64,000 nucleotides of DNA from Flavobacteriales bacterium (GCA_947497485.1 CANMHB010000003.1:186001-250000); one strand, 5' to 3'; positions 17,127-26,188 are shown, numbered from the stretch's first letter. The notes: generated from the letters alone by a model not told the origin. Made by a program: numbers and translations.

Positions 17127-19706
17127 ATGAAAAACACACTTTTATTCTTATTCACTTCAACTGCAATGAATTTGTTTGGGCAATATTTTGTGCTTGATAA
17201 CACATTCAATTGTGGATTCAATGCCCCGGTAAAATGTATTTCTGTTCAAGCCGATGGAAAATATCTTGTTGGAGGCGAATTTACAAGTACTAATTTGGGG
17301 CAACCGTTAAATAGTTTAGCTAGAATAAATGTTGATGGCTCTGTTGATAATTCATTTAATTCAGGATTGGGAATAATAGATGATCCACTGGGGCCAATAC
17401 AATCGATTATTTTTTCGACAATTATACAAACTGATGGAAAAATAATCATAGGAGGTTATTTCAGCACATATGATGGGGATAGTATATCTGGTGTAGCAAG
17501 ATTAAATAGTAACGGTTCATTAGATACAACTTTTAATCCTTACCCTGCTTTTCAAGGTGTTGTTGCAGCTATTCAATTACAAACAGACGGTAAAATATTG
17601 GTTAGTAGAGGTTATGATATTATTAGATTAAATACTAACGGTTCGATAGATAATACATTTAACGCGCAACTTCAGTATGGGGATGTGAGAGATATTCTCT
17701 TGCAATCAGATGGGAAAATTCTCATTAAAAATGGTGATTCTGAATGGTCATACCGAATAAATAATGATGGATCTTTGGATATTAGTTTTGACTCAGGTAT
17801 TACAGGCTGGTATGATATGGCATTGCAATCAGATGGGAAAATTCTTTGTAGTTATAATGGATCAGTGTTTAGGTTGAATTCTGATGGCACTAATGATTTA
17901 ACTTTTAATATAATAACTCCTCAGAGTTATGCTTTACATTATCAGCCAAATGGGAAAATTCTAACACTTTTCAACGGAACCTTTAAGAGATTCAATTCAA
18001 ATGGTAGCTCAGATTTAACAATAGGTGATTTTAATAATAATGGTGTTTCAAAAAAAGCAATCCAAACTCTTCCAGATGGTAAGATTTTAGTGGGAGGTTC
18101 ATTTTCTAGTTTCAATGGTACACCTTGTTTTGCAATTGCTCGTTTAGAAGAAACTATTTGTAATCCCAATGTTTCAATAAATATTTCACCAAGTCCTAGC
18201 TTTGGAACAGCCCCACTCAACGTAGCATTTGCCAATCAAACGGCCAACTTAAGCAATTATAATTTCACCTGGTATTTTGGAGATGGAACTTCGCAACAAT
18301 CCAATGCACCGTTCTTAAGCCATACATATACGCAAGATGGTTATTCTGACGTAACTGTTGTTGCAGAAAACATATCAAACAATTGTACCTATACTCAATC
18401 CTTCAATGATATGATCTTTGTAATTGGTGGGGTTACATGTACTCACACCGCAACAATTAGCCAATCCGGGCCTTTGAATGGCTGTGCGGGAGATTCGCTT
18501 TTGTTGAGTTGTAATATAGATCCGTCATTCACCTATCAATGGAACAGAAATGGAGTTCCTGTTAGCGGCGCAACAACTAGTTCGTTTTATCCAACGCAAA
18601 GCGGTTCATATACCGTTACCATTTATCAAAACAATTGTCCGGTAACTTCGGCTGGAATATCTGTAACGATTAATCCTCTACCTTCCGTTCCAACGATTAC
18701 TTCAAGTGGAACAATTACGCCTTGTTCGGGAGGTTCAATGACTTTAATTGCTCCTAGTGGTTTTGCAAGTTATTTATGGAATACGGGTTCAACTTCAAGT
18801 TCTTTGGTGGTTTCACAGTCCGGCAATTATTCTGTAACGGTTACAAACAATAACGGTTGTTCACGAACTTCCAATCCATTTACAGTAAATGCCTCTTTTA
18901 TTGCAGCACCACAAGTGTGTATCGTGGGAGTAGATTCGTTAACCAATGAAAACCGTGTGGTTTGGGAGAAAACCTTAACGCAAGGAATTGATTCATTCTA
19001 CGTGTACAAAGAAAGCAACGTATCGAATGTTTACACAAAGATTGGCGCTACGGATTACAACGATCTAGCTGTGTTCTTGGATGTGAATTCAAACCCGGCT
19101 GTTCAAGCATATCGCTATAAAATCGCTGCCTTGGATACATGTGGTGTTGAAACAAACGTAGGTGATTTCCATAAAACCATTCACCTAACCATCAACCAAG
19201 GAATTGGTGGTGCTTGGAACTTAATTTGGAGCCATTACGAAGGATTGAATTTTGGGAGTTACAATATTTACCGAGGAACGGATCCATCAAATATCAGTTT
19301 ACTTACAACGATTCAAAGTAACTTGAATTCTTATACGGATTTATCGCCACCTATTGGAGCTGTTTATTACCAGATTGAGGTGGTTAATCCGGTTAATTGT
19401 GATCCAACTAAAGTCCTGAATTACGGAGTATCTCGCTCAAATATTGTAAATAACGGGCAGAGCAACATAAATGAGGCGTTAATCTCAACAATTCAAGTCT
19501 ATCCAAACCCAACCAATGACAAATTTACATTAGAGGTTTCGAATGATGTAATTGGCAAAGCTTACTTTATAACCGATTTTGCTGGGCGAGTTATCCAACA
19601 AGGGAAAATAAATTCCATCAAAGAACATATTGATTTGCAAACCGTTTCCAATGGATCTTATTTTCTAAAAGTAGAAGGAAAGTCAATTAAGGTTGTAAAA
19701 CAATAA
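17127..19706 (+). CDS. Large T9SS-secreted protein with delta-60, PKD and Ig-like domains
   Basis: An 859-residue secreted surface protein. Domains in order: signal peptide (to about NLFGQ, residue 19); about seven delta-60 (DUF5122) repeats of the form (Q/P)(S/T/P)DGKIL...LN..GS.D..FN (residues 30-340); a PKD domain (about 350-430, with FTWYFGDGTS); two Ig-like segments (about 440-600); a fibronectin-like part with VVWEK and YRYKIAALD; and a T9SS type A sorting domain (YPNPTNDKFTLEV ... NGSYFLKVEG ... KVVKQ). Such proteins are usually adhesins or matrix components. A terminator-like hairpin follows 20 bases after the stop. Confidence 0.9.
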   Translation: MKNTLLFLFTSTAMNLFGQYFVLDNTFNCGFNAPVKCISVQADGKYLVGGEFTSTNLGQPLNSLARINVDGSVDNSFNSGLGIIDDPLGPIQSIIFSTIIQTDGKIIIGGYFSTYDGDSISGVARLNSNGSLDTTFNPYPAFQGVVAAIQLQTDGKILVSRGYDIIRLNTNGSIDNTFNAQLQYGDVRDILLQSDGKILIKNGDSEWSYRINNDGSLDISFDSGITGWYDMALQSDGKILCSYNGSVFRLNSDGTNDLTFNIITPQSYALHYQPNGKILTLFNGTFKRFNSNGSSDLTIGDFNNNGVSKKAIQTLPDGKILVGGSFSSFNGTPCFAIARLEETICNPNVSINISPSPSFGTAPLNVAFANQTANLSNYNFTWYFGDGTSQQSNAPFLSHTYTQDGYSDVTVVAENISNNCTYTQSFNDMIFVIGGVTCTHTATISQSGPLNGCAGDSLLLSCNIDPSFTYQWNRNGVPVSGATTSSFYPTQSGSYTVTIYQNNCPVTSAGISVTINPLPSVPTITSSGTITPCSGGSMTLIAPSGFASYLWNTGSTSSSLVVSQSGNYSVTVTNNNGCSRTSNPFTVNASFIAAPQVCIVGVDSLTNENRVVWEKTLTQGIDSFYVYKESNVSNVYTKIGATDYNDLAVFLDVNSNPAVQAYRYKIAALDTCGVETNVGDFHKTIHLTINQGIGGAWNLIWSHYEGLNFGSYNIYRGTDPSNISLLTTIQSNLNSYTDLSPPIGAVYYQIEVVNPVNCDPTKVLNYGVSRSNIVNNGQSNINEALISTIQVYPNPTNDKFTLEVSNDVIGKAYFITDFAGRVIQQGKINSIKEHIDLQTVSNGSYFLKVEGKSIKVVKQ

Positions 19707-19723
19707 ATAACTTATTTCCAAGC

Positions 19724-19763
19724 TGCAAAAGCCTCAATTCGATTTATCGGTTGGGGCTTTTTT
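19724..19763 (+). terminator. Repeated terminator element, copy 1
   Basis: A strong intrinsic terminator: AAAAGCCTCAA (19727-19737) pairs with TTGGGGCTTTT (19751-19761) with one G-U pair, and the 3' arm runs into a T-tract. It follows the T9SS gene. The same sequence, about 37 bases, recurs at 21291 and 26195. Confidence 0.85.
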
Positions 19764-19819
19764 GTTGTCATATACAAAACGCTAGACCAAAAATTATAAT
19801 GATTGAACTATAAATCATT

Positions 19820-19889
19820 AAAACTTGCAAAATGTACAAGTTTTACTAAATGTTAAAAAAGAAGGTCTAAATTGAAGTAATAACTTCAA
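19820..19889. other. Two short palindromes upstream of the AAA ATPase gene
   Basis: AAAACTTG (19820-19827) is mirrored by CAAGTTTT (19837-19844), and TTGAAGT (19872-19878) by ACTTCAA (19883-19889). Neither is followed by a T-tract. Together with a TATATTTG element at 19941-19948, 16 bases before the ATG at 19965, they may be operator sites; nothing further supports this. Confidence 0.3.
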
Positions 19890-19964
19890 CATTTAAACTC
19901 ATGAAAAAAGTATTTTTTTCGTCTATAGAAGAAAATTATTTATATTTGATTCTTATTTTATTAT

Positions 19965-21233
19965 ATGGAAGAATTTTATTCGCGGTTTCAAAAATATAAT
20001 TTTTGGGATAAACATGTGCCAAAGCTTGGATTCTTGAGACAAGGGTATCTGGATAAAATTTTCCAGTTTTGTAATAATTCGTTAGTAAAAGTATTGGTTG
20101 GTCAAAGGCGAACCGGTAAAAGTTATTTACTCCGACAAATAGCTTATAACTTCATTCAAAATGGCGTTCAAGCTAAAAACATTTTCTTTATCAACAAAGA
20201 ATTCATTGAGTTTGATGAAATTAAAGATTATAAAGATTTAGACCAACTAATCAAACTTTATCAAAAAAATCTAAAGCCTTCGGGAAAGGTTTACCTCTTC
20301 ATCGATGAAGTTCAAAACATTCAACAATGGGAGCGATTAATTAACTCATATGCACAGAATTATGCAGAGAGCTATGAAATTTTCATAAGTGGTTCTAATT
20401 CAAAAATGCTTTCAGGAGAACTAGCCACACTACTTTCCGGTAGATATATCAATTTTGAAATTTTTCCTTTCAGTTACACCGAATACTTGGGAATAAAAGA
20501 ATTAAACAACCAGAAAGATTCCTATCTTACCTATTTACAAAGTGGAGGTTTACCGGAACTTTTTTCGCTACCCAACGAAGAAACAAAACAACACTACGTT
20601 TCAGCAGTTCGAGATACCGTTTTACTGAGGGATGTTATCCAGCGACACGCCATAAAAGAACCAAAATTATTGGAAGATTTGTTTATCTATGTGGTAAATA
20701 CAGCTTCAAATTTGATGTCATTGAATAACATTACCAATTATTTTAAAAGTAAAGGAAGAAAAACGACTTATGATACAATTGCGACTTATTTGGGCTATAT
20801 CGAAGATACGTTTCTGATTCATAAAGTAGAACGTTATGATATTCGAGGAAAAGAAACGATTTCAGGTAATGTTAAATATTATTGCAATGATTTAGCCTAC
20901 AAAAACTTTTTATTTAGCGGATTTGCTCATGGAACTGGCTATCTTTTGGAGAATCTCATCTTCTTAGATTTGAAACGAGCTGGATATCACGTATATGTTG
21001 GTGTTTTACCAAACAAAGAAGTTGATTTTGTTGCTAAAAAAGCTGATCGTTGCATTTATGTTCAATGCACCTACAACCTTAATGACGAAATAACAATTTT
21101 GCGCGAATATACGGCACTAGAGGCGATTCCGGATCATTACGAAAAAATAATCGTTTCGTTAGATGAACTTAAATTTCCAAATAAAAATGGTATCAATCAC
21201 CTTCAAGCATGGAAGTTTCATGCATTTATTTAG
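19965..21233 (+). CDS. AAA-type ATPase with DUF4143 domain
   Basis: A 422-residue ATP-binding protein of the AAA_14/DUF4143 type. The Walker A motif is GQRRTGKS (residues 46-53), Walker B is VYLFIDEVQ (about 108-116), and a sensor-like FISGSNSKML follows. The C-terminal DUF4143 part carries RDTVLLRDVIQRHAI and ENLIFLDLKRAGYHVYVG, ending with a PDDEXK-like EVDFVA segment. These proteins are widespread, often horizontally spread, and of unknown function. It lies between two near-identical terminator elements, beside an AbiE toxin-antitoxin pair, consistent with an accessory gene. Confidence 0.92.
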   Translation: MEEFYSRFQKYNFWDKHVPKLGFLRQGYLDKIFQFCNNSLVKVLVGQRRTGKSYLLRQIAYNFIQNGVQAKNIFFINKEFIEFDEIKDYKDLDQLIKLYQKNLKPSGKVYLFIDEVQNIQQWERLINSYAQNYAESYEIFISGSNSKMLSGELATLLSGRYINFEIFPFSYTEYLGIKELNNQKDSYLTYLQSGGLPELFSLPNEETKQHYVSAVRDTVLLRDVIQRHAIKEPKLLEDLFIYVVNTASNLMSLNNITNYFKSKGRKTTYDTIATYLGYIEDTFLIHKVERYDIRGKETISGNVKYYCNDLAYKNFLFSGFAHGTGYLLENLIFLDLKRAGYHVYVGVLPNKEVDFVAKKADRCIYVQCTYNLNDEITILREYTALEAIPDHYEKIIVSLDELKFPNKNGINHLQAWKFHAFI

Positions 21234-21290
21234 GTGTTAATCTTAATTGGTGAGAACATTTTTTTTAGTAATTATTATCACAATTCCAAC

Positions 21291-21325
21291 ACCTCAATTC
21301 GATTTATCGGTTGGGGCTTTTTTTT
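21291..21325 (+). terminator. Repeated terminator element, copy 2
   Basis: CCTCAA (21292-21297) pairs with TTGGGG (21311-21316), followed by a T-tract from 21318. The interior and 3' half are identical to copy 1, but the 5' arm is shortened because AAAAG is replaced by AACAC. It lies between the ATPase gene and the convergent AbiEii gene. Confidence 0.75.
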
Positions 21326-21340
21326 TAAAGAAAATCAACC

Positions 21341-22192
21341 CTATTCAAACTTCATTTTCTGGATCAAATCCTTGAAATAATTCACGCTCCAAATTTTCAA
21401 TTTTTCATCATTTGGGATAAATCTTCTGACATCCTCTTTGACGGCTTCAAATGAAACATCCTTTATTTTTTCCGTCAAAAGTTGTAAAATTTGTTCGCTG
21501 GTAATTGTTTCTTCTTTCCAGTCTTTGGTTTCTATGGCTCGATTTAAAAAATGCTGTGTGTTAAGTGGGACGCCTTTCCGAATGTACCATTCCATATCAT
21601 ACCAATCCCTTCCTTTTACTCGGTTTTTCCATTTTCTGAATAATAGTGCATGTAATTTTCCCGCAAACAAACTGGGAAGCGAAAAACAATTGACATAAAA
21701 TGAAAACGGTCGTACCAAAAGTTTTTCTTCAGTTTCAAAACCCAAAGGTGGAATGCGATCGATTTCGATTTTAATTTTAATCGATTTATTCGAAGAAATT
21801 CCATGCTGCTTCACAACATCTTCCAAAACCAATTCCTGCCAAATGGTCTCAGATTTCAAGAATGCTGATTCAATCGGCGTTTTGATGCGTTTATCCTTCT
21901 CACGAATACTTACACGAATTCCAAGTGACTCAAATTCGTCAATAATTACAGAAAAATAAGGAGCTAACGAAAAGTTTGGATCTGATTCCAAAAGGGAAAA
22001 ATCCAAATCTTCGGAATATCGGTCCAATCCGTAAAATATGCGGAGTGCTGTTCCTCCGTAAAATGCTGCCTTTTTATAAAAATCAGTTCTTGACAAAGCT
22101 GCAAGCGCAATTTCTTGCATGATTTCGCGCATTGCAGCCAGTGTTTCTTCTTCGTTTTGCGGATTATATTCCGCGATCCAATCTTTCATCAT
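21341..22192 (-). CDS. AbiEii-type nucleotidyltransferase toxin
   Basis: A 283-residue nucleotidyltransferase of the AbiEii/AbiGii family, the toxin of type IV AbiE systems. Nucleotidyltransferase motif I is GGTALR (46-51) with the catalytic SEDLDFSL (60-67); the C-terminal half has the family segment GRDWYDMEWYI. AbiEii proteins are cytoplasmic enzymes that arrest growth, protecting populations from phage; some related enzymes modify tRNA. Its ATG overlaps the upstream antitoxin gene by four bases (ATGA), the usual antitoxin-toxin arrangement. Length and motifs look intact, so the system may be active. Confidence 0.9.
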   Translation of the reverse strand: MMKDWIAEYNPQNEEETLAAMREIMQEIALAALSRTDFYKKAAFYGGTALRIFYGLDRYSEDLDFSLLESDPNFSLAPYFSVIIDEFESLGIRVSIREKDKRIKTPIESAFLKSETIWQELVLEDVVKQHGISSNKSIKIKIEIDRIPPLGFETEEKLLVRPFSFYVNCFSLPSLFAGKLHALLFRKWKNRVKGRDWYDMEWYIRKGVPLNTQHFLNRAIETKDWKEETITSEQILQLLTEKIKDVSFEAVKEDVRRFIPNDEKLKIWSVNYFKDLIQKMKFE

Positions 22193-22827
22193 AAGCGTTG
22201 AAGCGTATTGACAAGCATTTGTAAACTAGACCTTTTTGGAGCATCTTCAACCCAGGATTGAATTGCGGAAATATCCAAATTTTGCAAATGCTCCTCATCC
22301 ATGCGCATATCATCGATGAGGAAATCCATTGTTTGACTTACGCTCCTCAATAGAATGCCTGATGTTAAAACGATTTTATCACAAATAGCTTTTTCGGGCG
22401 ATGCGATCAAGGCTGTTTGGAATTCAGTTAATCGCACACTTCTAATTCCAAATGCGTAATAGGGCGTTGGCAGATGTTGAAAGCTAAACCGACCAATCGC
22501 TGTATTATATATTTTGGACGTTTTTGTTGTAACGGAACTAATTTCATAAACACGTTCAGGAATTAGATTCCAATAGGAAAGCGCCGATTCCAAAGATATG
22601 TAACTCGGACCTCTCAGGTGATTGGCTACTACAAAACTATCCGGAAGTGGCAAATCCAACTCGGGGCCCGGCACATACAAACCTCGACGTAACGACACCA
22701 GCTCTCCGCTTTTAATCATTTCACTGATTTTGTCATTGGGACGATTATAGGAAGAAAGTGCTTCCATTACGACATTGTGCGATAATGGCGCTGCAACATA
22801 TTCTTTTATTTTTCTCCTCAAATTCAC
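22189..22827 (-). CDS. AbiEi-type antitoxin and autoregulator
   Basis: A 212-residue protein matching the AbiEi antitoxin family: an N-terminal winged-helix segment (SEMIKSGELVSLRRGLYVPG, about 35-54), the conserved SYISLESALSYWNLIPERV and a C-terminal helical domain (AICDKIVLTSG). In characterised AbiE systems this protein both counteracts the toxin and represses the operon by binding inverted repeats in the promoter. It starts with GTG at 22827; no ATG is available before the winged helix. Two ATCGG-N7-CCGAT repeats lie upstream. Confidence 0.87.
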   Translation of the reverse strand: MNLRRKIKEYVAAPLSHNVVMEALSSYNRPNDKISEMIKSGELVSLRRGLYVPGPELDLPLPDSFVVANHLRGPSYISLESALSYWNLIPERVYEISSVTTKTSKIYNTAIGRFSFQHLPTPYYAFGIRSVRLTEFQTALIASPEKAICDKIVLTSGILLRSVSQTMDFLIDDMRMDEEHLQNLDISAIQSWVEDAPKRSSLQMLVNTLQRL

Positions 22828-22842
22828 TATGTAAATTTACAA

Positions 22843-22928
22843 CAAATTTATCGGTTATTTTCCGATTATTTAATTTTATTTCAACAAATATATAGAAATA
22901 TTAGCATTTTAATCGGTTATATTCCGAT
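22843..22928 (-). promoter_or_regulatory. abiE promoter region with two identical operator-like repeats
   Basis: ATCGG-N7-CCGAT occurs at 22850-22866 and again at 22912-22928, both within a larger shared sequence (ATCGGTTATnTTCCGATTAT). The proximal copy abuts a TAAATTTG -7 element (22843-22850, minus strand) that ends 15 bases before the GTG. A second possible -7 element, TATATTTG, is at 22885-22892 between the copies. The pair fits cooperative AbiEi binding. Confidence 0.75.
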
Positions 22929-22999
22929 TATTATATCATAAAATTACATTTTTAATTGATTATAACTTTGTGAAACATCAAATCCACTCAAAAGAGTCC

Positions 23000-24217
23000 T
23001 TACTTATTTGTGATCAAACCTTTAATCCAGCCGTTGCCTGTTTTTTCTGCAAAAGAAAACAAATTACTTTCAATTACTTTTTTAATAGGCTCTTGAGCGT
23101 AAAGAAATGCAGTCGCCGATTCAATTGAAATTCGCGCATTAGTTTCGTTGATATGGCTTCCATTCAATCTTTTTAAAGGAAGATTTTCATACGATTCATC
23201 ATAAATTAATTTACAAATAAATTGAATGATTAAATCCCCAACCACATCAACTTTTCCTCCTTTTTGAATATAATAATCTATTATTTTTAGTTTAAAACTA
23301 TGGAAATTCAATGCTTTTTTTAGTCTATCAGTAAATGCCAATGCTTTAATTGCGCGTGAAAGAAACCAAACTTGATCTTCCAATTCATAACTTGGTAAAA
23401 TGTTTAACATTTCATCAATTATTGCCTCTGTCTGAGACATTGGTTTATTTTCAATTCCTGATACTAAAATTTTCAATTCAATAATTCTCGAAATCACATG
23501 AAAATGAAGTTGATTATAATTGAAATTAAAAATAAATTCCAGTTCTTTTTTAGAATAGCACTTATAATTATATATGCTCTTAGCACAATTGAAGCAACAC
23601 GTAAAAAGTTGACTCATTTCATCATTGCGATAAACTAAATAATATTTTGATAATGAATCGGAGTAATAATTTTCAAAATCATCCTCATCCACAAAGCTCT
23701 CATAAAACAATATCCTACCATTCTCAATTTCGCTTAAAGCGGCCAAAAATTCTCCTTTCTTTTTGTGATTTCTTACTGCATTTCCCAAAAACTCGACAAC
23801 TTGATTTTTCTCTAAAGAATTTCTGAAATCATATGATTCTAAAATAAACTGAAGGTTTTTCCAATCATTCGATAAAATTGCTAATTCCAATGCGATATAA
23901 GAAAAGTCTCCGGATTTAAAACAAGCCGGATTTATCAATAAGTTAGAATTTGACGATTTAATTTTGGAACAAAAAATTGAAAAATTGCGAAAACCCAAAT
24001 AAAGTGCCAATAGATTCAAAGTAGAATTATATGGTCGATGATTATCTTTCAATATGCCAAATAAACGTGCAAGTGTATGGGAAGAAACCGTAATCTTTTC
24101 TTGTTTTAATAAGTCTGAAAAAAAACGACAATCGTGAAAATGAAGAATTTGAAAACCAATTTTAACTTCGAGTTTTTCCTTTAGCTGCTGGATAAAAAAA
24201 GTTTCAGTTTGCTCCAT
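23000..24217 (-). CDS. Putative regulator with Bacteroidota N-terminal HTH-like domain (paralog 2)
   Basis: A 405-residue cytoplasmic protein paralogous to the gene at 15347-16450. Residues 1-85 carry the same pattern: KLEVKIGFQILHFHDCRFF, then SSHTLARLFGIL, then NSTLNLLALYLGFRNFSIF. The rest is helical and Phe/Leu/Asn-rich, with no recognised catalytic motif and no signal peptide or membrane helix. I infer a DNA-binding regulator with a helical sensor part, but this is unproven. It is divergent from a gene for a secreted protein, and two GATGCAA repeats 10 bases apart sit between them, echoing the phased repeats beside paralog 1. Confidence 0.7.
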   Translation of the reverse strand: MEQTETFFIQQLKEKLEVKIGFQILHFHDCRFFSDLLKQEKITVSSHTLARLFGILKDNHRPYNSTLNLLALYLGFRNFSIFCSKIKSSNSNLLINPACFKSGDFSYIALELAILSNDWKNLQFILESYDFRNSLEKNQVVEFLGNAVRNHKKKGEFLAALSEIENGRILFYESFVDEDDFENYYSDSLSKYYLVYRNDEMSQLFTCCFNCAKSIYNYKCYSKKELEFIFNFNYNQLHFHVISRIIELKILVSGIENKPMSQTEAIIDEMLNILPSYELEDQVWFLSRAIKALAFTDRLKKALNFHSFKLKIIDYYIQKGGKVDVVGDLIIQFICKLIYDESYENLPLKRLNGSHINETNARISIESATAFLYAQEPIKKVIESNLFSFAEKTGNGWIKGLITNK

Positions 24218-24264
24218 ATTACAAATAAAGTTCTTTTAAAGATACTGAATTTTCATCATCGAGA

Positions 24265-24281
24265 GATGCAACAAGATGCAA
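24265..24281. promoter_or_regulatory. Direct GATGCAA repeats in a divergent promoter region
   Basis: GATGCAA begins at 24265 and 24275, a 10-base spacing. The site lies between the divergent starts at 24217 and 24328. On the minus strand it reads TTGCATC twice, similar to the TTGCTTC units beside paralog 1. Probably a protein-binding site; no binding evidence. Confidence 0.4.
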
Positions 24282-24327
24282 CACTAGTGAAAATTTCTCC
24301 TACTTACTTTTACAGAAATAAATTACT

Positions 24328-26154
24328 ATGAAAAAAATAATTACCTGCTCAATATTTGCATTTTTAGCAAATACACTTGTTTTCGGTCAAAATACAATAG
24401 TTAAGAAAACTTATTATGATGTCTATCATACTAAGCTGAAAGCTGAATGGCAACAAACGGCAAATGGTTACACAAATGGATTTCACAAAGAATATTATCC
24501 AAGTGGTAAAATATATATTGACCGAATAGTAAAAACAGAGGATGTCTATCCTTATTGGTCTTATGATGTTAAATGTAAAATCTATGATGAAGCTGGAGGT
24601 TTGCTATGGTCGACCCAAAGAACTGCTCGAAATGTTTATGAAGGGGAACAACTATCATACAGCAGAGTTGGTCCAAATTTAAAATTAAATACAAAGGCCG
24701 TTTTTAAAAGTGGTAAAATGATCAGTTACCAGTATTTTAATGAAAATGGAACTAAAACTTATGAAATAATTAACGGAAAGTCATTTAAGACATTTACATC
24801 ATCCGGAGAATTAGTTAATAATATTGATTTTTCAAATGCTGGATTGTTTACTGGTAATTTATATAAAGGTGAAAACGAGGAAATAAAGATTGAATTAAAG
24901 GATGGCAAAATTCAAAAAATCTATAACAAAACCCCATCAGGATCCATAGATAATTGGAGCGTAGATAGAATCTCAGGTGATACAATTGTATGTGCTTATG
25001 TTGAAAATGGGTTCAATTACAAGAAATATTATTTAGATACCGTTCTAGTTAAATTGAGTTACGAGCCCAAAATCACAACAGAAGTTTCGGATATACAAAA
25101 TGGGGAAATAGGATTGGATTTTGGATTTAGAAACAATTATTTCATTATTTGGACGAATAAAGAATTTTCATACAATCCAAATAATTTAATCTTTTTGAAA
25201 GAAGAGAAAAGGGATAGCCTAGGTCAAAATCTACTTTCACTGAAATATCCAGACAGATTGGTCGAATTATATGCATCCGGAAAAATAAAAAAAATCAGTT
25301 TTGGTGATTTTAAATTAGGTCGTAACGCTGTGATTAACAACTGGGAAGAATATGATGAAAACGGACAACCTAAAAATAATCTCGAAAAAAACAAATTGGC
25401 TTGGTATGAATATAACTATAACATCGCAAATAATCAAAAAATGGAATTTCTGCGAAATCGTTATGGTTGGAATAAACTCTTTGTTGATTTAATTGAATAC
25501 AGAAAAAACAAAAGTACTTTTATTTCGTCAGATATTAATTCTGTCTTTTACTACGCTAATGGTGAGATCTCCCCTGAAAAAGCCTACAAATTAAGAGGAA
25601 GTAAGATACTATTGAAAGAAAATGAATCCGATGCATTGAAAAGTTTATTAGAAAATAGAGACCGATTTATAAATTATATTTCAATGGACGGAATTGACAA
25701 TGCGTTGTCTTTGTTTGATGAAGTGAAACAGGAAGGAAGTAAATTATATGCTATTAATGTAAAAAATGAATTTAAAAATATTTATTTGGCTTATTCTTTA
25801 TGTGTTAATCATATGATAGACTCATTAACTAAAAACATTTATGAAAATGAACCTAAAACTGTTCTATCACCTAAATGGAAAATTCCAAAAGAGATCGACT
25901 TAAAAAACAATTCAGATATTATAGAACAATTATCAATGGAGAATTTTTCGGACAAAACATTTGATTTCAAGTATACTCCTGATGATTGGATCAACTATAA
26001 TTCAAATTATCTAATATTATTAAAACTTTACAACGATATGGTTGAATTATTCAATTCAGTAGTTCAAAAAAATCCTCAAAAGGCAGAAAAAAAATTAAAG
26101 GATAAAACCAATTTGAATGAGATTTTAACAATTCTTAATTTATATAAATATTAG
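24328..26154 (+). CDS. Secreted protein of unknown function with MORN-like N-terminal part
   Basis: A 608-residue exported protein with a signal peptide (MKKIITCSIFAFLANTLVFGQ). The first 200 residues contain MORN_2-like stretches in which Y(Y/N)xSGKI and Y(D/N)EAGGL segments alternate, as in Bacteroidota antitoxin/membrane-repeat proteins. A similar stretch appears at about 305-340 (ELYASGKIKKISF, YDENGQ). The last 200 residues are charged and helical, with no known motif. There is no T9SS sorting domain, so it is likely periplasmic. It is divergent from the paralog 2 regulator, which may control it. A repeated terminator element follows 45 bases after the stop. Confidence 0.72.
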   Translation: MKKIITCSIFAFLANTLVFGQNTIVKKTYYDVYHTKLKAEWQQTANGYTNGFHKEYYPSGKIYIDRIVKTEDVYPYWSYDVKCKIYDEAGGLLWSTQRTARNVYEGEQLSYSRVGPNLKLNTKAVFKSGKMISYQYFNENGTKTYEIINGKSFKTFTSSGELVNNIDFSNAGLFTGNLYKGENEEIKIELKDGKIQKIYNKTPSGSIDNWSVDRISGDTIVCAYVENGFNYKKYYLDTVLVKLSYEPKITTEVSDIQNGEIGLDFGFRNNYFIIWTNKEFSYNPNNLIFLKEEKRDSLGQNLLSLKYPDRLVELYASGKIKKISFGDFKLGRNAVINNWEEYDENGQPKNNLEKNKLAWYEYNYNIANNQKMEFLRNRYGWNKLFVDLIEYRKNKSTFISSDINSVFYYANGEISPEKAYKLRGSKILLKENESDALKSLLENRDRFINYISMDGIDNALSLFDEVKQEGSKLYAINVKNEFKNIYLAYSLCVNHMIDSLTKNIYENEPKTVLSPKWKIPKEIDLKNNSDIIEQLSMENFSDKTFDFKYTPDDWINYNSNYLILLKLYNDMVELFNSVVQKNPQKAEKKLKDKTNLNEILTILNLYKY

Positions 26155-26188
26155 CAAATATAGAATCAATATTCAATTTGATTAATTA

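Noticed and set aside
19901-19999. Small frame MKKVFFSSIEENYLYLILI... overlapping the ATPase start
   Set aside because: It is 32 codons, overlaps the ATPase gene in another frame and has no similarity to leader peptides or known small proteins; the promoter box lies inside it.
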